Shown here one piece after another: positions 1 through 9,212 of a stretch of DNA of 64,000 nucleotides (the stretch's first letter is position 1; every line of letters starts with the position of its first letter). The translations under genes and the position numbers were made by a program. Origin of the DNA: G963668435 sp963668435 (GTDB lineage: Bacteria > Latescibacterota > Latescibacteria > Latescibacterales > Latescibacteraceae); assembly GCA_963668435.2 (NCBI GenBank), contig CAXXSC010000008.1, positions 434,001-498,000 of the forward strand, in the 5' to 3' direction. Below the pieces are notes generated by a model. The model was given only the letters and a program-made list of their open reading frames with translations, made no database searches and had not been told where the DNA came from.

Positions 1-2
1 CG

Positions 3-1193
3 ATCCATCTCAGTAATCGTAACGCGGGAAACACCGCTATGGTTCCCGTTGATGTCAATTTTTCACTTTTCGCGGATCAATTGACCGACGCGGAAAACGA
101 GATACGGCTCATCCTTATCGAGGATAGCGCCGAAACGGAAATCCCTTTCCAGCTCTCGCGGCTTTCGACCTGGACAAAGAACACCGATGGCGAAAAAAGC
201 AGGAAGACAATAAACGGCCGCATTACCTTTTTCGACACGGCGAAAAGCGGCAGTGATGCCGAATACTGCATCCTTTACGGCAACCCCAACGCCCGCAAAC
301 CAAAATATGACAGCGATCTCATTATCAGCGGACCGAAGAACGCGCTCGTGATCGAAAACAGCGAAATGAAAGTCACCTTTCACAGTTCAGGCCAGATGTC
401 CTCAGTCACATTGAAAAACAATCCTGACATGCCGGTCGCACCAAATACTAACGTGCTTCACTGGAATCCGGGAGTGTATATTCCCACTGTCCACTGGGCC
501 CACGCTTTCGACTGGGATCCGCCGGAGACATTCGAGATCGAAACGGGACCGTTATTTATTGAGATAAAGAGAAGCGGTGTGTTTCCCAAAATTCCCGATG
601 TTCATCTTTCAGTAACCTACCGCCTGTTCAGTAGAAGGGCTTTCGTTGAATCCTCGACAATGCTGAATACACTGGAGGACATCGGCGTAGTGGCACTCAG
701 GAATGACGAGCTTGTTTTCGACGAGCTGTTCTTCACACGGGCGGCCTGGGAGGATTCCGGAACACAAAAAGACATTCTCCTCGATGATTACGAGCCTGTC
801 AACCGTCATGGCGACATTATCAGGCTGTCAGACACTGCGCCCTGGATTTCGCTCTATAATCCCGAAACCGGTATCGGTGCGGCAACAATAAGGGCGATGC
901 TGTCCGCTATCGGGCCGGATGGCGGTCCGGCAGTACTGTTCGATAACGCCACCTACCTTTCAAACGGCCACCTTCAGTACTGGTTCCGGCCGCAGGTCTA
1001 TTTTCATGTGGGCTGGGACAGGAAACAGCTCATCACGGTACCGAAAGGTTCACGCTATGCCGAACGGAATCTCTATCTTTTCTATGAACCCGTGGGGAAC
1101 AACCCGGCACATCCCGCCGCAGAGCTTTCCAAGGCTGTCAGAAAAGCCCCGTTGGCAGTCACTGGCGCATATGCCCTACCGCCGAACGAATAG
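3..1193 (+). CDS. Hypothetical protein, C-terminal part (5' end outside window)
   Basis: The frame is open from the first bases of the window, so the first visible ATG (position 39) is probably internal and the gene begins upstream. About 396 residues are visible. They start in a beta-rich region that reads like an N-terminal sandwich domain (alternating hydrophobic strands, a Y-x-x-Y-G-N-P segment near residue 95), followed by a longer region rich in Trp, Tyr and Phe (for example H-W-A-H-A-F-D-W-D near residue 165). Aromatic-rich sandwich proteins of this kind are common beside glycan-active enzymes. I do not recognise a named family or catalytic residues and cannot see whether it has a signal peptide. 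It is followed by 169 bp and then uvrA, with its own promoter, so the two are probably not co-transcribed. Confidence 0.75.
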   Translation: MHLSNRNAGNTAMVPVDVNFSLFADQLTDAENEIRLILIEDSAETEIPFQLSRLSTWTKNTDGEKSRKTINGRITFFDTAKSGSDAEYCILYGNPNARKPKYDSDLIISGPKNALVIENSEMKVTFHSSGQMSSVTLKNNPDMPVAPNTNVLHWNPGVYIPTVHWAHAFDWDPPETFEIETGPLFIEIKRSGVFPKIPDVHLSVTYRLFSRRAFVESSTMLNTLEDIGVVALRNDELVFDELFFTRAAWEDSGTQKDILLDDYEPVNRHGDIIRLSDTAPWISLYNPETGIGAATIRAMLSAIGPDGGPAVLFDNATYLSNGHLQYWFRPQVYFHVGWDRKQLITVPKGSRYAERNLYLFYEPVGNNPAHPAAELSKAVRKAPLAVTGAYALPPNE

Positions 1194-1281
1194 CGAAGCT
1201 CAGCGGGGAAGCATATTCTGTTTTTACAGCGGTGGCAACCATTAAAGCAGACAAATCCGAGAAGAGTCCTGATAATTAGAC

Positions 1282-1311
1282 TTGATTTTTTATAGTAGAA
1301 ATAATTATATT
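1282..1311 (+). promoter_or_regulatory. Candidate sigma70-type promoter for uvrA
   Basis: A TTGATT box (1282-1287) and a TATATT box (1306-1311) are separated by 18 bp in an AT-rich stretch, about 50 bp before the uvrA ATG. No obvious LexA-type operator was recognised around it. Confidence 0.5.
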
Positions 1312-1362
1312 TATTCATAGATTTTTTTACTGCAATACTCTACCCTGAAAACCGGATATTCC

Positions 1363-4182
1363 ATGAAAAAAGATGAATATATTTTTGTAAAAGGCGCCTG
1401 CGAGCACAATCTGAAATGCATCGACGTTAAAATTCCCCGGAATACTATGACTGTCGTCACCGGCCTTTCCGGTTCGGGGAAATCCTCGCTCGCTTTTGAC
1501 ACGATCTATGCAGAGGGCCAACGGCGCTATGTCGAAAGCCTTTCCGCGTATGCCCGCCAGTTCCTCGGCCTGATGGAAAAGCCGGATGTGGAATACATCG
1601 AGGGCCTCTCCCCTGCTATCTCGATCGAGCAGAGCAAGGGCTCGCACAATCCGCGCTCGACTGTGGGCACAGTCACCGAAATCTATGATTACCTGCGCCT
1701 GCTTTATGCAAGGCTCGGCACACCGCACTGTCCGGGATGTGGAAAGGAGATCAGCCGTCAGACACCGCAGGAAATTGTCGATACTATCCTTGCCATGCCG
1801 GAGAAAACCCGTATCCAGGTGCTCGCCCCGCTGGTCAGGGGCCGTAAGGGTGAATACCGCGAGGTGTTCAAACGCGCGCGGAACGACGGCTATATCCGTG
1901 TCCGCGTGGACGGCGAGGTCAGGAATCTTGATGAGGAGATCAAGCTCGAAAAAAATATAAAGCACAGCATCGAGGTCGTTGTCGACCGTCTTGCTGTTTC
2001 GGACAAGATCAGGACACGGCTCACGGATTCCGTCGAAACGGCGCTCCGCCTTGCCGACGGTCTCGTGATCGCCAATGTTCCCGACAAGGGCGACCAGCTT
2101 TTCAGCGAGCATTTCGCCTGCCACGAATGCGGGATCAGTCTCGAGGAGATCGAGCCCAGGCTTTTCAGTTTCAACAGCCCGTTCGGCGCCTGCCCGTCCT
2201 GCTCCGGACTCGGGACAATTAATGAGATCGATCCCGACAGGATTGTGCCGGACAAATCGCTTTCCATCCCCGATGGCGCGGTTAAACCGTTCGGGACACC
2301 CCACGGCCAATGGTATTTCAAACAGGTGCTCGGCCTCGCCGATGTTTTCGATGAAGATATCACGCGGCCGTTTTCAAAACTCTCCAAGAAGATGCAGAAA
2401 TCGGTGCTTTTCGGTTCGGGCCCGGTCAAGATCAAGTCGAAAGGTGGATCGGGACAGTTCAAGTGGGAGACAAACGCACCGTTCGAGGGGGTTATTCCCA
2501 ATCTCGAACGCCGTTACCGCCAGACAGAATCTCCTGGTATACGAAGCTGGATCGAGGGATTCATGAAAGCTGTTCCCTGCCACGAATGCGGCGGCGCACG
2601 TCTGAAACGGGAAGCGCTTGCGGTTACATTCCGCGACCTGAATATCAACGAGATGACCGGGATGCCGGTCGGCGAGTCGCTCGACTGGTTCGAGTCGCTC
2701 GAACTCGACAGCCGCGAGGAAACAATAGCCCGTCAGATACTGAAAGAAATCCGGCAGCGCCTGAGTTTCATGAACAATGTCGGCCTCGACTACCTCAACC
2801 TGTCCCGTATCACCGGAACACTCTCCGGCGGCGAGGCACAGCGCATCCGTCTCGCGACACAGATCGGAAGCCAACTCGTCGGCGTGCTCTATATTCTCGA
2901 CGAGCCCTCGATCGGCCTTCATCAGCGGGACAATCAGCGGCTGCTCGACACACTTCTGGCACTCCGAGATCTCGGCAACACGGTCCTTGTGGTTGAGCAT
3001 GACAAGGACACCATGCTCAATGCCGACCACATTGTCGATCTCGGCCCGGGCGCTGGAAGGCACGGCGGCACTGTTGTCGCAGAGGGCACACCGAAACAGG
3101 TCTCGAAATCAAAATCGCTCACCGGATTGTACCTTTCCGGGCGTAAAGAAATTGAAGTGCCGGAAAAACGACGTAAAGGCAACGGAAAGCACATCAGTAT
3201 CGGCGGCATGAGCGGCAACAATCTCAAATCACTGTCAGTCGACATCCCGCTCGGGAAATTCATCTGCGTTACCGGTGTTTCCGGTTCCGGGAAATCGTCA
3301 TTCGTGAACCAGACACTCTATCCCGCCCTCGCGCAGAAACTGATGCGGGCAAATGCCGATCCGCTACCGTATTCCGATCTTTCAGGGCTCAAAAATCTCG
3401 ACAAGGTCATCAGCATCGACCAGTCGCCCATCGGCAGGACACCGAGATCGAATCCCGCGACATATACCGGCCTTTTCACACCCCTGCGAGACCTTTTCAG
3501 CAAGCTGCCCGATGCTCGTGTGCGCGGCTACAAGCCGGGACGGTTCTCATTCAATGTCAAGGGCGGGCGCTGCGAACGCTGCCAGGGCGCGGGCATCATC
3601 AAGATCGAGATGCATTTCCTGCCCGATGTCTATGTCCCCTGCGAGGAATGCAACGGCCACCGCTACAACCGCGAAACACTCGACATCAAATACAGCGGCC
3701 TGTCCATTTCCGACGTGCTCGATCTCACCTGCGAGGAGGCCCTGGAGGTGTTCGAGAACATCCCGATCCTCAAACGCAAACTCACAACGCTCAGGGATGT
3801 CGGTCTCGGCTATATCCATCTCGGCCAGCAGGCGACGACACTTTCCGGCGGCGAGGCACAGCGTATCAAGCTGGCGAGCGAGCTGTCCCGTGTCGCCACC
3901 GGCCGCACGATATACATACTCGACGAGCCGACCACCGGACTCCATTTCGAGGATGTCAACATGCTGCTCGTGGTCCTCGCCCGCCTGACCGACAAAGGCA
4001 ACACGGTCATGGTGATCGAACATAATATGGACGTGATAAAATGCGCGGACTATATCATCGACCTCGGCCCCGAGGGCGGCGACAAGGGTGGCGAGATAGT
4101 CGCTACTGGAACGCCGGAAGAAGTGGCCTTGGTCGAACGATCCCACACCGGGCAGTATCTCAGGAAAGAGCTGGGTATGTAA
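1363..4182 (+). CDS. uvrA: Excinuclease ABC subunit A
   Basis: UvrA is the cytoplasmic damage-recognition ATPase of nucleotide excision repair; it works as a dimer and loads UvrB on lesions. The 939-residue length is normal. Both ABC modules are intact: Walker A G-L-S-G-S-G-K-S-S near residue 33 and G-V-S-G-S-G-K-S-S near residue 641, with two L-S-G-G-E-A-Q-R signature motifs followed by I-L-D-E-P Walker B segments. Zinc-binding cysteine pairs are visible in the insertion domain (C-P-G-C, C-H-E-C, C-P-S-C) and in the C-terminal zinc module (C-E-R-C ... C-E-E-C). The start lacks a strong ribosome binding site, but the protein begins like other UvrA sequences. It stands alone between its own promoter and a hairpin terminator; uvrB and uvrC are not in the window. 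Confidence 0.98.
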   Translation: MKKDEYIFVKGACEHNLKCIDVKIPRNTMTVVTGLSGSGKSSLAFDTIYAEGQRRYVESLSAYARQFLGLMEKPDVEYIEGLSPAISIEQSKGSHNPRSTVGTVTEIYDYLRLLYARLGTPHCPGCGKEISRQTPQEIVDTILAMPEKTRIQVLAPLVRGRKGEYREVFKRARNDGYIRVRVDGEVRNLDEEIKLEKNIKHSIEVVVDRLAVSDKIRTRLTDSVETALRLADGLVIANVPDKGDQLFSEHFACHECGISLEEIEPRLFSFNSPFGACPSCSGLGTINEIDPDRIVPDKSLSIPDGAVKPFGTPHGQWYFKQVLGLADVFDEDITRPFSKLSKKMQKSVLFGSGPVKIKSKGGSGQFKWETNAPFEGVIPNLERRYRQTESPGIRSWIEGFMKAVPCHECGGARLKREALAVTFRDLNINEMTGMPVGESLDWFESLELDSREETIARQILKEIRQRLSFMNNVGLDYLNLSRITGTLSGGEAQRIRLATQIGSQLVGVLYILDEPSIGLHQRDNQRLLDTLLALRDLGNTVLVVEHDKDTMLNADHIVDLGPGAGRHGGTVVAEGTPKQVSKSKSLTGLYLSGRKEIEVPEKRRKGNGKHISIGGMSGNNLKSLSVDIPLGKFICVTGVSGSGKSSFVNQTLYPALAQKLMRANADPLPYSDLSGLKNLDKVISIDQSPIGRTPRSNPATYTGLFTPLRDLFSKLPDARVRGYKPGRFSFNVKGGRCERCQGAGIIKIEMHFLPDVYVPCEECNGHRYNRETLDIKYSGLSISDVLDLTCEEALEVFENIPILKRKLTTLRDVGLGYIHLGQQATTLSGGEAQRIKLASELSRVATGRTIYILDEPTTGLHFEDVNMLLVVLARLTDKGNTVMVIEHNMDVIKCADYIIDLGPEGGDKGGEIVATGTPEEVALVERSHTGQYLRKELGM

Positions 4183-4226
4183 GGCCAGACGCTGCAGTAT
4201 GTCAAAGGACCAACGGAACACAAAAC

Positions 4227-4260
4227 AAATGCTCCCGTGATGGTAGTGACGGGAGCATTT
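4227..4260. terminator. Hairpin terminator between convergent uvrA and arsR-type gene
   Basis: A perfect 12-bp stem (4227-4238 pairs with 4249-4260) with a 10-nt loop lies 45 bp after the uvrA stop. The stem begins AAAT and ends ATTT, so it can serve both convergent genes, although the T-run is short on either side. Confidence 0.75.
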
Positions 4261-4363
4261 CTGTTATCGTTAAATATGGAAAAACACGGCTCAGCATATA
4301 AAAATGGGCGGCCTTATATACCGTCCTTTATAATTTCTTATCCAATTTTTGAAACTTGATCCG

Positions 4364-4660
4364 CTAAATCCCCAAACAGCCGCGCATGCATTTGATCATG
4401 TCCGAGAAATGATGGTTCGTCAGGGTATAGCGGCTGCTGCGGCCATCCTTGACTTTCTGCACAACACCCGCGCTCTTGAGAATCTTGAGCTGCTGGCTGA
4501 TGATCGGCTGTGAGTAGCCTAGCTGCTCGGACAGCTCCATCACCCTGAGATCCTCGTACTGAAGCGCGTTGATGATTTTGATTCTGATCGGATTGCCGAA
4601 ACCCTTGAACACCTCAGCGGCGACCTCGAGCTTGGCATCATCAAATATTATTTTCGCCAT
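4364..4660 (-). CDS. ArsR-family winged-helix transcriptional regulator
   Basis: This is a 98-residue ArsR/SmtB-type regulator of normal family length. The helix-turn-helix covers about residues 40-62 (E-L-S-E-Q-L-G-Y-S-Q-P-I-I-S-Q-Q-L) and the wing follows (K-V-K-D-G-R-S-S-R-Y). The E-L-C-V-C-D metal site of arsenic and cadmium sensors is absent from the recognition-helix region. Instead two cysteines close the protein (C91 and C95), which could form a thiol or metal switch; that is inference. The ribosome binding site GGAGG sits 8 nt before the ATG. It is divergent from the MFS transporter, so that gene is the likely target together with itself. Confidence 0.92.
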   Translation of the reverse strand: MAKIIFDDAKLEVAAEVFKGFGNPIRIKIINALQYEDLRVMELSEQLGYSQPIISQQLKILKSAGVVQKVKDGRSSRYTLTNHHFSDMIKCMRGCLGI

Positions 4661-4683
4661 TTATTTTTCCTCCGTGACTCAGA

Positions 4684-4712
4684 AATATATAGTAATATAG
4701 CTAATAGGTCAA
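4684..4712 (-). promoter_or_regulatory. Promoter of the ArsR-family gene
   Basis: On the minus strand TTGACC (4707-4712) and TATATT (4684-4689) are exactly 17 bp apart, immediately upstream of the ribosome binding site. A short direct repeat CTATAT-TA-CTATAT overlaps the spacer and -10 region and could be part of an operator; that is inference. Confidence 0.7.
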
Positions 4713-4806
4713 GCAATTTTGATTTTTCTACCTTTCTGAAATGTTATCCTCACCTGTTATTTTGCATTGAAACTGCTGATTTTGCCGGATTTCTCACCGA
4801 TGCTCA

Positions 4807-4835
4807 TTGACTTTCCGGAGCTTCCGCTCTATATT
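4807..4835 (+). promoter_or_regulatory. Promoter of the MFS transporter
   Basis: TTGACT (4807-4812) and TATATT (4830-4835) are separated by 17 bp. The promoter lies inside the longer possible reading frame and so supports the downstream ATG at 4878. Its boxes closely match those of the divergent ArsR-family gene. A small inverted repeat (CGGA-GCT-TCCG) in the spacer is a possible operator. Confidence 0.65.
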
Positions 4836-4877
4836 GCACAGTTCCAAAAGCGGCATCCAATTCGAAAGAAGTTTTTA

Positions 4878-6092
4878 ATGTCTGATATTCCCGCAGAGAA
4901 AGAAACACCCTGGCGCATGACACTTGCGGTCATGTTCCTGGCACAGTTCTCGGCCGGACTCGGTTTTTCCTTCGTGCTTCCTTTTTTCCCCTTTTATTTC
5001 CGCGAACTTGGTGTGGCAACAGAGGAACAGGTACTGCTCTGGATCGGCTGGTCCTCGGTGGCTTTCGGCGTCACGATGACCTTCTCGGCTCAGTTCTGGG
5101 GAATCCTTGCCGACCGATACGGCCGTAAGATCATGGTGCTGAGATCGATGATCGCCGGTTCTATCATCCTTGGCGCAATGGGGTTTGCCAGAAATCCCTG
5201 GCATTTACTGTTTCTCAGGATCATGCAGGGGGCCGCGACAGGAACTGTCAGTGCCTCGGTTACACTGGTATCCAGTATCACTCCCTCCGCAAGTCTCGGT
5301 TTCAGCATGGGGGTCATGTCAACATCTATATTTCTCGGGCAGGCAGCTGGACAGTTCTTCGGCGGTATTCTGGCAGAGCATTTCGGATTCAGGCTTCCCT
5401 GTGTCATCGCCTCGGTGCTCCTGTTCATGGGCGCATTGATCGTCTATTTCGGCGCAACCGAGATTTTCACACCGGAAGAGAAGAAGACTGACGGGCTTAA
5501 AACGATCCGGGGCCTTCTCGATGTCAAGGGTTTCAAGGCGATCCTGCTCGTTTATTTCCTGATCTATACGCTTTCGACCATGATATACCCGATCCTGCCT
5601 TTATACATCGAGAAACTGGCTGGCGACAACGCCAGGGCCATATCTTTGACCGGTATCATCCTTGCGGTGACAGCAATCCTCACCGGAGTCTCGGCGATGC
5701 TTTACGGCAAAATCAGCGATCGTTTCGGGAAAACACGCATCCTGGTCATCTCGCTTATCCTGACCGGACTGGTCTCCATTCCTCAGTCTTTCGCGCAGAC
5801 AACCGGTGTACTCTTTTTCGAACGCTGTCTTTTCGGCCTCGCTGTGGGTGGCATTCTTCCGACTGTCAACGCCATAGTCTCGAATATTATTTCGCGCGAG
5901 AAGATCGGCAGCGCCTACGGCATGACCTCGGCGGTCACCTGTCTTGGTATCGGCATGGGCCCGATGCTTGGAAGCATACTCGCGACCATGATGGGGCTCA
6001 GAGCTCCGTTTGCGGTGCTTGGTGTCTTTTCTTTCGCAGTTGCCTGGCTCGTTTACAGCGTTTTTTCGAAATTGGAGCAGGTAAACCGCTGA
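4878..6092 (+). CDS. MFS transporter, drug:proton antiporter type
   Basis: A 404-residue inner-membrane transporter with about 12 hydrophobic segments in two six-helix halves. The MFS loop motif is present in both halves (L-A-D-R-Y-G-R-K after the second helix, I-S-D-R-F-G-K-T-R in the second half), and the proline- and glycine-rich helix-5 region resembles the DHA1 efflux group. The start at 4878 is chosen because a purine-rich AAAGAAG precedes it and because a good promoter (4807-4835) lies downstream of the only alternative start, a TTG at 4767. It is divergent from the ArsR-family gene, which suggests ligand-induced efflux. The substrate cannot be read from the sequence. Confidence 0.9.
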   Translation: MSDIPAEKETPWRMTLAVMFLAQFSAGLGFSFVLPFFPFYFRELGVATEEQVLLWIGWSSVAFGVTMTFSAQFWGILADRYGRKIMVLRSMIAGSIILGAMGFARNPWHLLFLRIMQGAATGTVSASVTLVSSITPSASLGFSMGVMSTSIFLGQAAGQFFGGILAEHFGFRLPCVIASVLLFMGALIVYFGATEIFTPEEKKTDGLKTIRGLLDVKGFKAILLVYFLIYTLSTMIYPILPLYIEKLAGDNARAISLTGIILAVTAILTGVSAMLYGKISDRFGKTRILVISLILTGLVSIPQSFAQTTGVLFFERCLFGLAVGGILPTVNAIVSNIISREKIGSAYGMTSAVTCLGIGMGPMLGSILATMMGLRAPFAVLGVFSFAVAWLVYSVFSKLEQVNR

Positions 6093-6252
6093 GAAGGCTT
6101 CAATACGCGGCTATTCAATCATATAAATAATATTTACAAAGCACATACGATATTACTGTTTTCATAGATGCATGGATTTCATTATATTATTCGATTGATG
6201 AAATAACGAGAATGCACAGGCGCTATTATGCGCGACTTTCCGAGGTCACTCA

Positions 6253-9144
6253 ATGAATCTGAAAGAGTTTGTCAATCCGCCGAAACGATATCGCCCCTGT
6301 CCGATATGGTCATGGAACTCCACGATGGAGCCATCGGAGATAGAAAACAGGGTCCGTGAAATGAAACGCAAGGGATTCGGCGCTTTCGTCATCCAGGCCC
6401 GACATGGGCTCAAGACAACCTACATGGAAGACGACTGGATGCGGGCAGTCAGGCGTGCGGTGGAAACAGCGCGCGAAACTGAGCTCGAATGCTGGTTTCA
6501 CGACGATGACCGTTCCCCAAGCGGTTCTGCCGCAGGTGCGATAACAGCCGATAAAGCTGAGAACATCGCAATGGCCCTCCTCTATTTCGAGGATGCAGTC
6601 CCTTACAAGGAGCAGTCAGGCGACATCATACTTGGCTATGTCAGCAAAAATGCTGACGGCGTTTCCGAGCTTATAGACGAGGCACCCGAATCACTCAAGG
6701 ACACCGGCATTTTCATCGCACGGCGCGCGGAATCCGGCCAGCCGCGATATCATGGCGCGGCATACGCGGACCTTCTCAATCCCGATACGGCCAGGGCGTT
6801 TATCGATGCCGTTCACGAACGCTATGCAAAGCTTTTCCGCTATGATTTCGGCGAATTCCTTCCCGGAATTTTTACGAGCGGCGCGACAATAGAGCGTGAC
6901 GGCGCAATGTTCGGCGGCATTGACGATTCGAAAGTCATTTCCGCATGGACACCGTCTTTCCCGGAGTTTTTCTTCTCGCATTACGGCTACCGTCCCGAGA
7001 AGAAACTGCCCCTTCTCCTGACAGAATCCAGCGAAGCCTCAGCATTCAGGAAAGAACTTGAGCAGACACTCGAAGAGCTGTTCATCAAGTCTTTCTCCAT
7101 TGCGATAGGCGAATGGTGCAGTGAGCACGATTTCAAATCTGCCGGTTATGCAGGTTCGGAAGGTACAAACCGTTCAGCCCACAGCGAATATTTCGATATT
7201 CCCGCAGTCGAGGCTGTCACAGGTCAAGCAGAGGACATGCTGTCGCTCAAAATGGCGTCAGGTACGGCGAACCAGCTCGGAAAACAGCGTGTCGTGGCGG
7301 AATGTTTCGCCGGTATCGGCAACGATGCGAGTTACCTCGACCTGAAACGTATCGCCGATCTGGCTTTCGTTAACGGCGCGACAATGATAGCACCGACCTT
7401 TGCCCAGTATTCACTGCTTGGCGATCGCAAACGTGATTTCCCGCCCACGTTCTCCTACCATCAGTACCATTGGGAGCACATCCGGGCGCTCAACGACTAT
7501 ATCGGCCGCTGTGCATGGGCCGTGTCGACTGGCAGCAAGGTGGCGGAAGTCCTCGTCGCCGCCCCGGACAGTACGGGTGATACCGTTGATGAAAATGCAC
7601 TCGCAAAAATATGCGAGGCCCTCACTGAACAGCATATTTCATTCGACATCGCGAATGAGCGAATTATGAAACGTCACGGCAAGGCTGGTGAAAAAGATGT
7701 TACAATCGGCAACGCCTCCTATTCGCTCGTTATCCTGCCGCAGGCTGCCGGATGGCGTCTCTCGACACTTGACCTGCTCGAAAAGTTCCAGAGTGCTGTA
7801 ATGGTCGCGGGCACAGCGCCCTCTGTCTTGGATAAAGACGGCGGTGACCGCATGAAAACATTCCTCGGGCGTTCGACTGTCAGCACGGTAAACGGTGTTA
7901 GCGCACTGATCGAGAATGTTATCAGCCAGCTTCCCGGCAGGACCAAACTCACGGCAGACGACGTGGAGAAATCCTCGGAAATCCTCGTCACGGAAACGAA
8001 AGAGGCCGGAGCGAGACTTCTGTTCCTGATCAACACCAACAAAGATTCATCGTGCGAAATCGAGATCGATGTGGCTGCAATAGGCGGCGTCGTGGAGCTC
8101 GATGCCCTGAGCGGAAGGGCGTTCCGTTATGCTTCAGAGATCAAAGATGGCCGCACAGTGATCAAGACAAAAATCGAGGCCGCCGGGAGCAGGATTTTCC
8201 TCATCGATCAGACACAGACATCGACTGTCCATATGCCGGTTGCCTCGGATGAAGAGCCGCTCTCTATCGAGGGCCCCTATTCATTCCAGCGCAATCACGA
8301 AAACACGCTGACAATCGACCGCTGCACTCTCACGATCGACGGCAAGACAGTTCTCGAGAACGCCGCACTCAACGAGGTCAAACAAGCGGTCTGGCACCGT
8401 ACCGGTATCGACGAGTACCTGGAATGCCAGCCTTGGTATATCTCACAGCGGAATGTGCGTACCCGGACAAACAGGACAGTGCTGACATTCACGTTCAACG
8501 TCACCCAGGCGCCCTCCGATATTTCGCTTGCAATGGAAAGCGCCGACCGTTACGAGGTCAGGATCAACGGCTCGAAAATTGAAACGACGCCGGGCAAATG
8601 GTATCTCGACAAACGCCTGCCGGTACTCGACCTCGAGGGACATGTGATCGAGGGTGAAAACACGATAACCGCTGAAACGGATTATCTCTGGGATACCGAG
8701 ATCGAAAATATCTACCTGATCGGTGATTTCACTGTCGGTTCGGCAAAAGACGGCTTCCCGATCATGGCCGAAGGCGAGACTATCGACAGCGGAAGCTGGA
8801 CGGAGCAGGGTTATCCGTTCTATCCCGGCTCGATCACCTACCGCATGGAGTTCGGGCTGGAATTCGCCGAAAACGAGTTTTTCGAGCTCGATCTCTCCGG
8901 CATCGAGGCCTGTAACAGCTATGTGACGGTCAACGGCTCTGATATCGGCTCACTACCCTTCCCGCCCTATCGCGCAGATATCAGCGGGGCACTTCAACAG
9001 GGGAGCAACAACCTTGAGATCGAGGTTTTCGGAACTCTCGGCAACCTTCTGCCTGGAAACAGCGGCGAGGAAAATGAGTCGAAACGATTCAGGCCCTACG
9101 GTCTCATTAAGCCACCGCGCCTGATAAAAATTATAGAAAAGTAG
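6253..9144 (+). CDS. Large GH106-like glycoside hydrolase family protein
   Basis: A 963-residue protein without a signal peptide, so probably cytoplasmic. The first 60 residues (P-I-W-S-W-N-S near residue 17, then an alternating helix and F-G-A-F-V-I strand) and the segment L-L-N-P-D-T-A-R-A-F-I near residue 175 resemble the TIM barrel of alpha-L-rhamnosidase-like proteins (GH106 and relatives). The C-terminal 300 residues carry beta-sandwich modules (around 740-830 and 870-955) like the sugar-binding domains of family 2 hydrolases. The acidic D-E-P that usually follows the G-I-F-T strand in relatives I know is replaced by S-G-A, so activity is uncertain. A GAGGT ribosome binding site lies 6 nt before the ATG. 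It is monocistronic and ends at a hairpin. Family placement is from memory of the fold pattern; the substrate is unknown. Confidence 0.75.
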   Translation: MNLKEFVNPPKRYRPCPIWSWNSTMEPSEIENRVREMKRKGFGAFVIQARHGLKTTYMEDDWMRAVRRAVETARETELECWFHDDDRSPSGSAAGAITADKAENIAMALLYFEDAVPYKEQSGDIILGYVSKNADGVSELIDEAPESLKDTGIFIARRAESGQPRYHGAAYADLLNPDTARAFIDAVHERYAKLFRYDFGEFLPGIFTSGATIERDGAMFGGIDDSKVISAWTPSFPEFFFSHYGYRPEKKLPLLLTESSEASAFRKELEQTLEELFIKSFSIAIGEWCSEHDFKSAGYAGSEGTNRSAHSEYFDIPAVEAVTGQAEDMLSLKMASGTANQLGKQRVVAECFAGIGNDASYLDLKRIADLAFVNGATMIAPTFAQYSLLGDRKRDFPPTFSYHQYHWEHIRALNDYIGRCAWAVSTGSKVAEVLVAAPDSTGDTVDENALAKICEALTEQHISFDIANERIMKRHGKAGEKDVTIGNASYSLVILPQAAGWRLSTLDLLEKFQSAVMVAGTAPSVLDKDGGDRMKTFLGRSTVSTVNGVSALIENVISQLPGRTKLTADDVEKSSEILVTETKEAGARLLFLINTNKDSSCEIEIDVAAIGGVVELDALSGRAFRYASEIKDGRTVIKTKIEAAGSRIFLIDQTQTSTVHMPVASDEEPLSIEGPYSFQRNHENTLTIDRCTLTIDGKTVLENAALNEVKQAVWHRTGIDEYLECQPWYISQRNVRTRTNRTVLTFTFNVTQAPSDISLAMESADRYEVRINGSKIETTPGKWYLDKRLPVLDLEGHVIEGENTITAETDYLWDTEIENIYLIGDFTVGSAKDGFPIMAEGETIDSGSWTEQGYPFYPGSITYRMEFGLEFAENEFFELDLSGIEACNSYVTVNGSDIGSLPFPPYRADISGALQQGSNNLEIEVFGTLGNLLPGNSGEENESKRFRPYGLIKPPRLIKIIEK

Positions 9145-9155
9145 TGCGCCGGCAC

Positions 9156-9199
9156 GGTATAAAAAAAACACCCCGAAACCGGGGTGTTTTTTTTATACC
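9156..9199. terminator. Strong bidirectional hairpin terminator
   Basis: A perfect inverted repeat with 19-bp arms (9156-9174 and 9181-9199) and a 6-nt loop. The lower stem is AAAAAAAA/TTTTTTTT and the upper stem is CACCCC/GGGGTG, so a T-run follows the GC hairpin on both strands. It sits 12 bp after the GH106-like gene and 14 bp from the stop of the convergent uppP fusion. Confidence 0.95.
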
Positions 9200-9212
9200 C
9201 ATACTGTCTTAA

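Noticed and set aside
1327..2310. 327-codon minus-strand frame opposite uvrA
   Set aside because: uvrA is unambiguous; the antisense frame is a by-product of its codon usage.
4767..4877. N-terminal extension of the MFS transporter from a TTG at 4767
   Set aside because: The promoter at 4807-4835 would lie inside it, and the extra 37 residues look unrelated to MFS N-termini.
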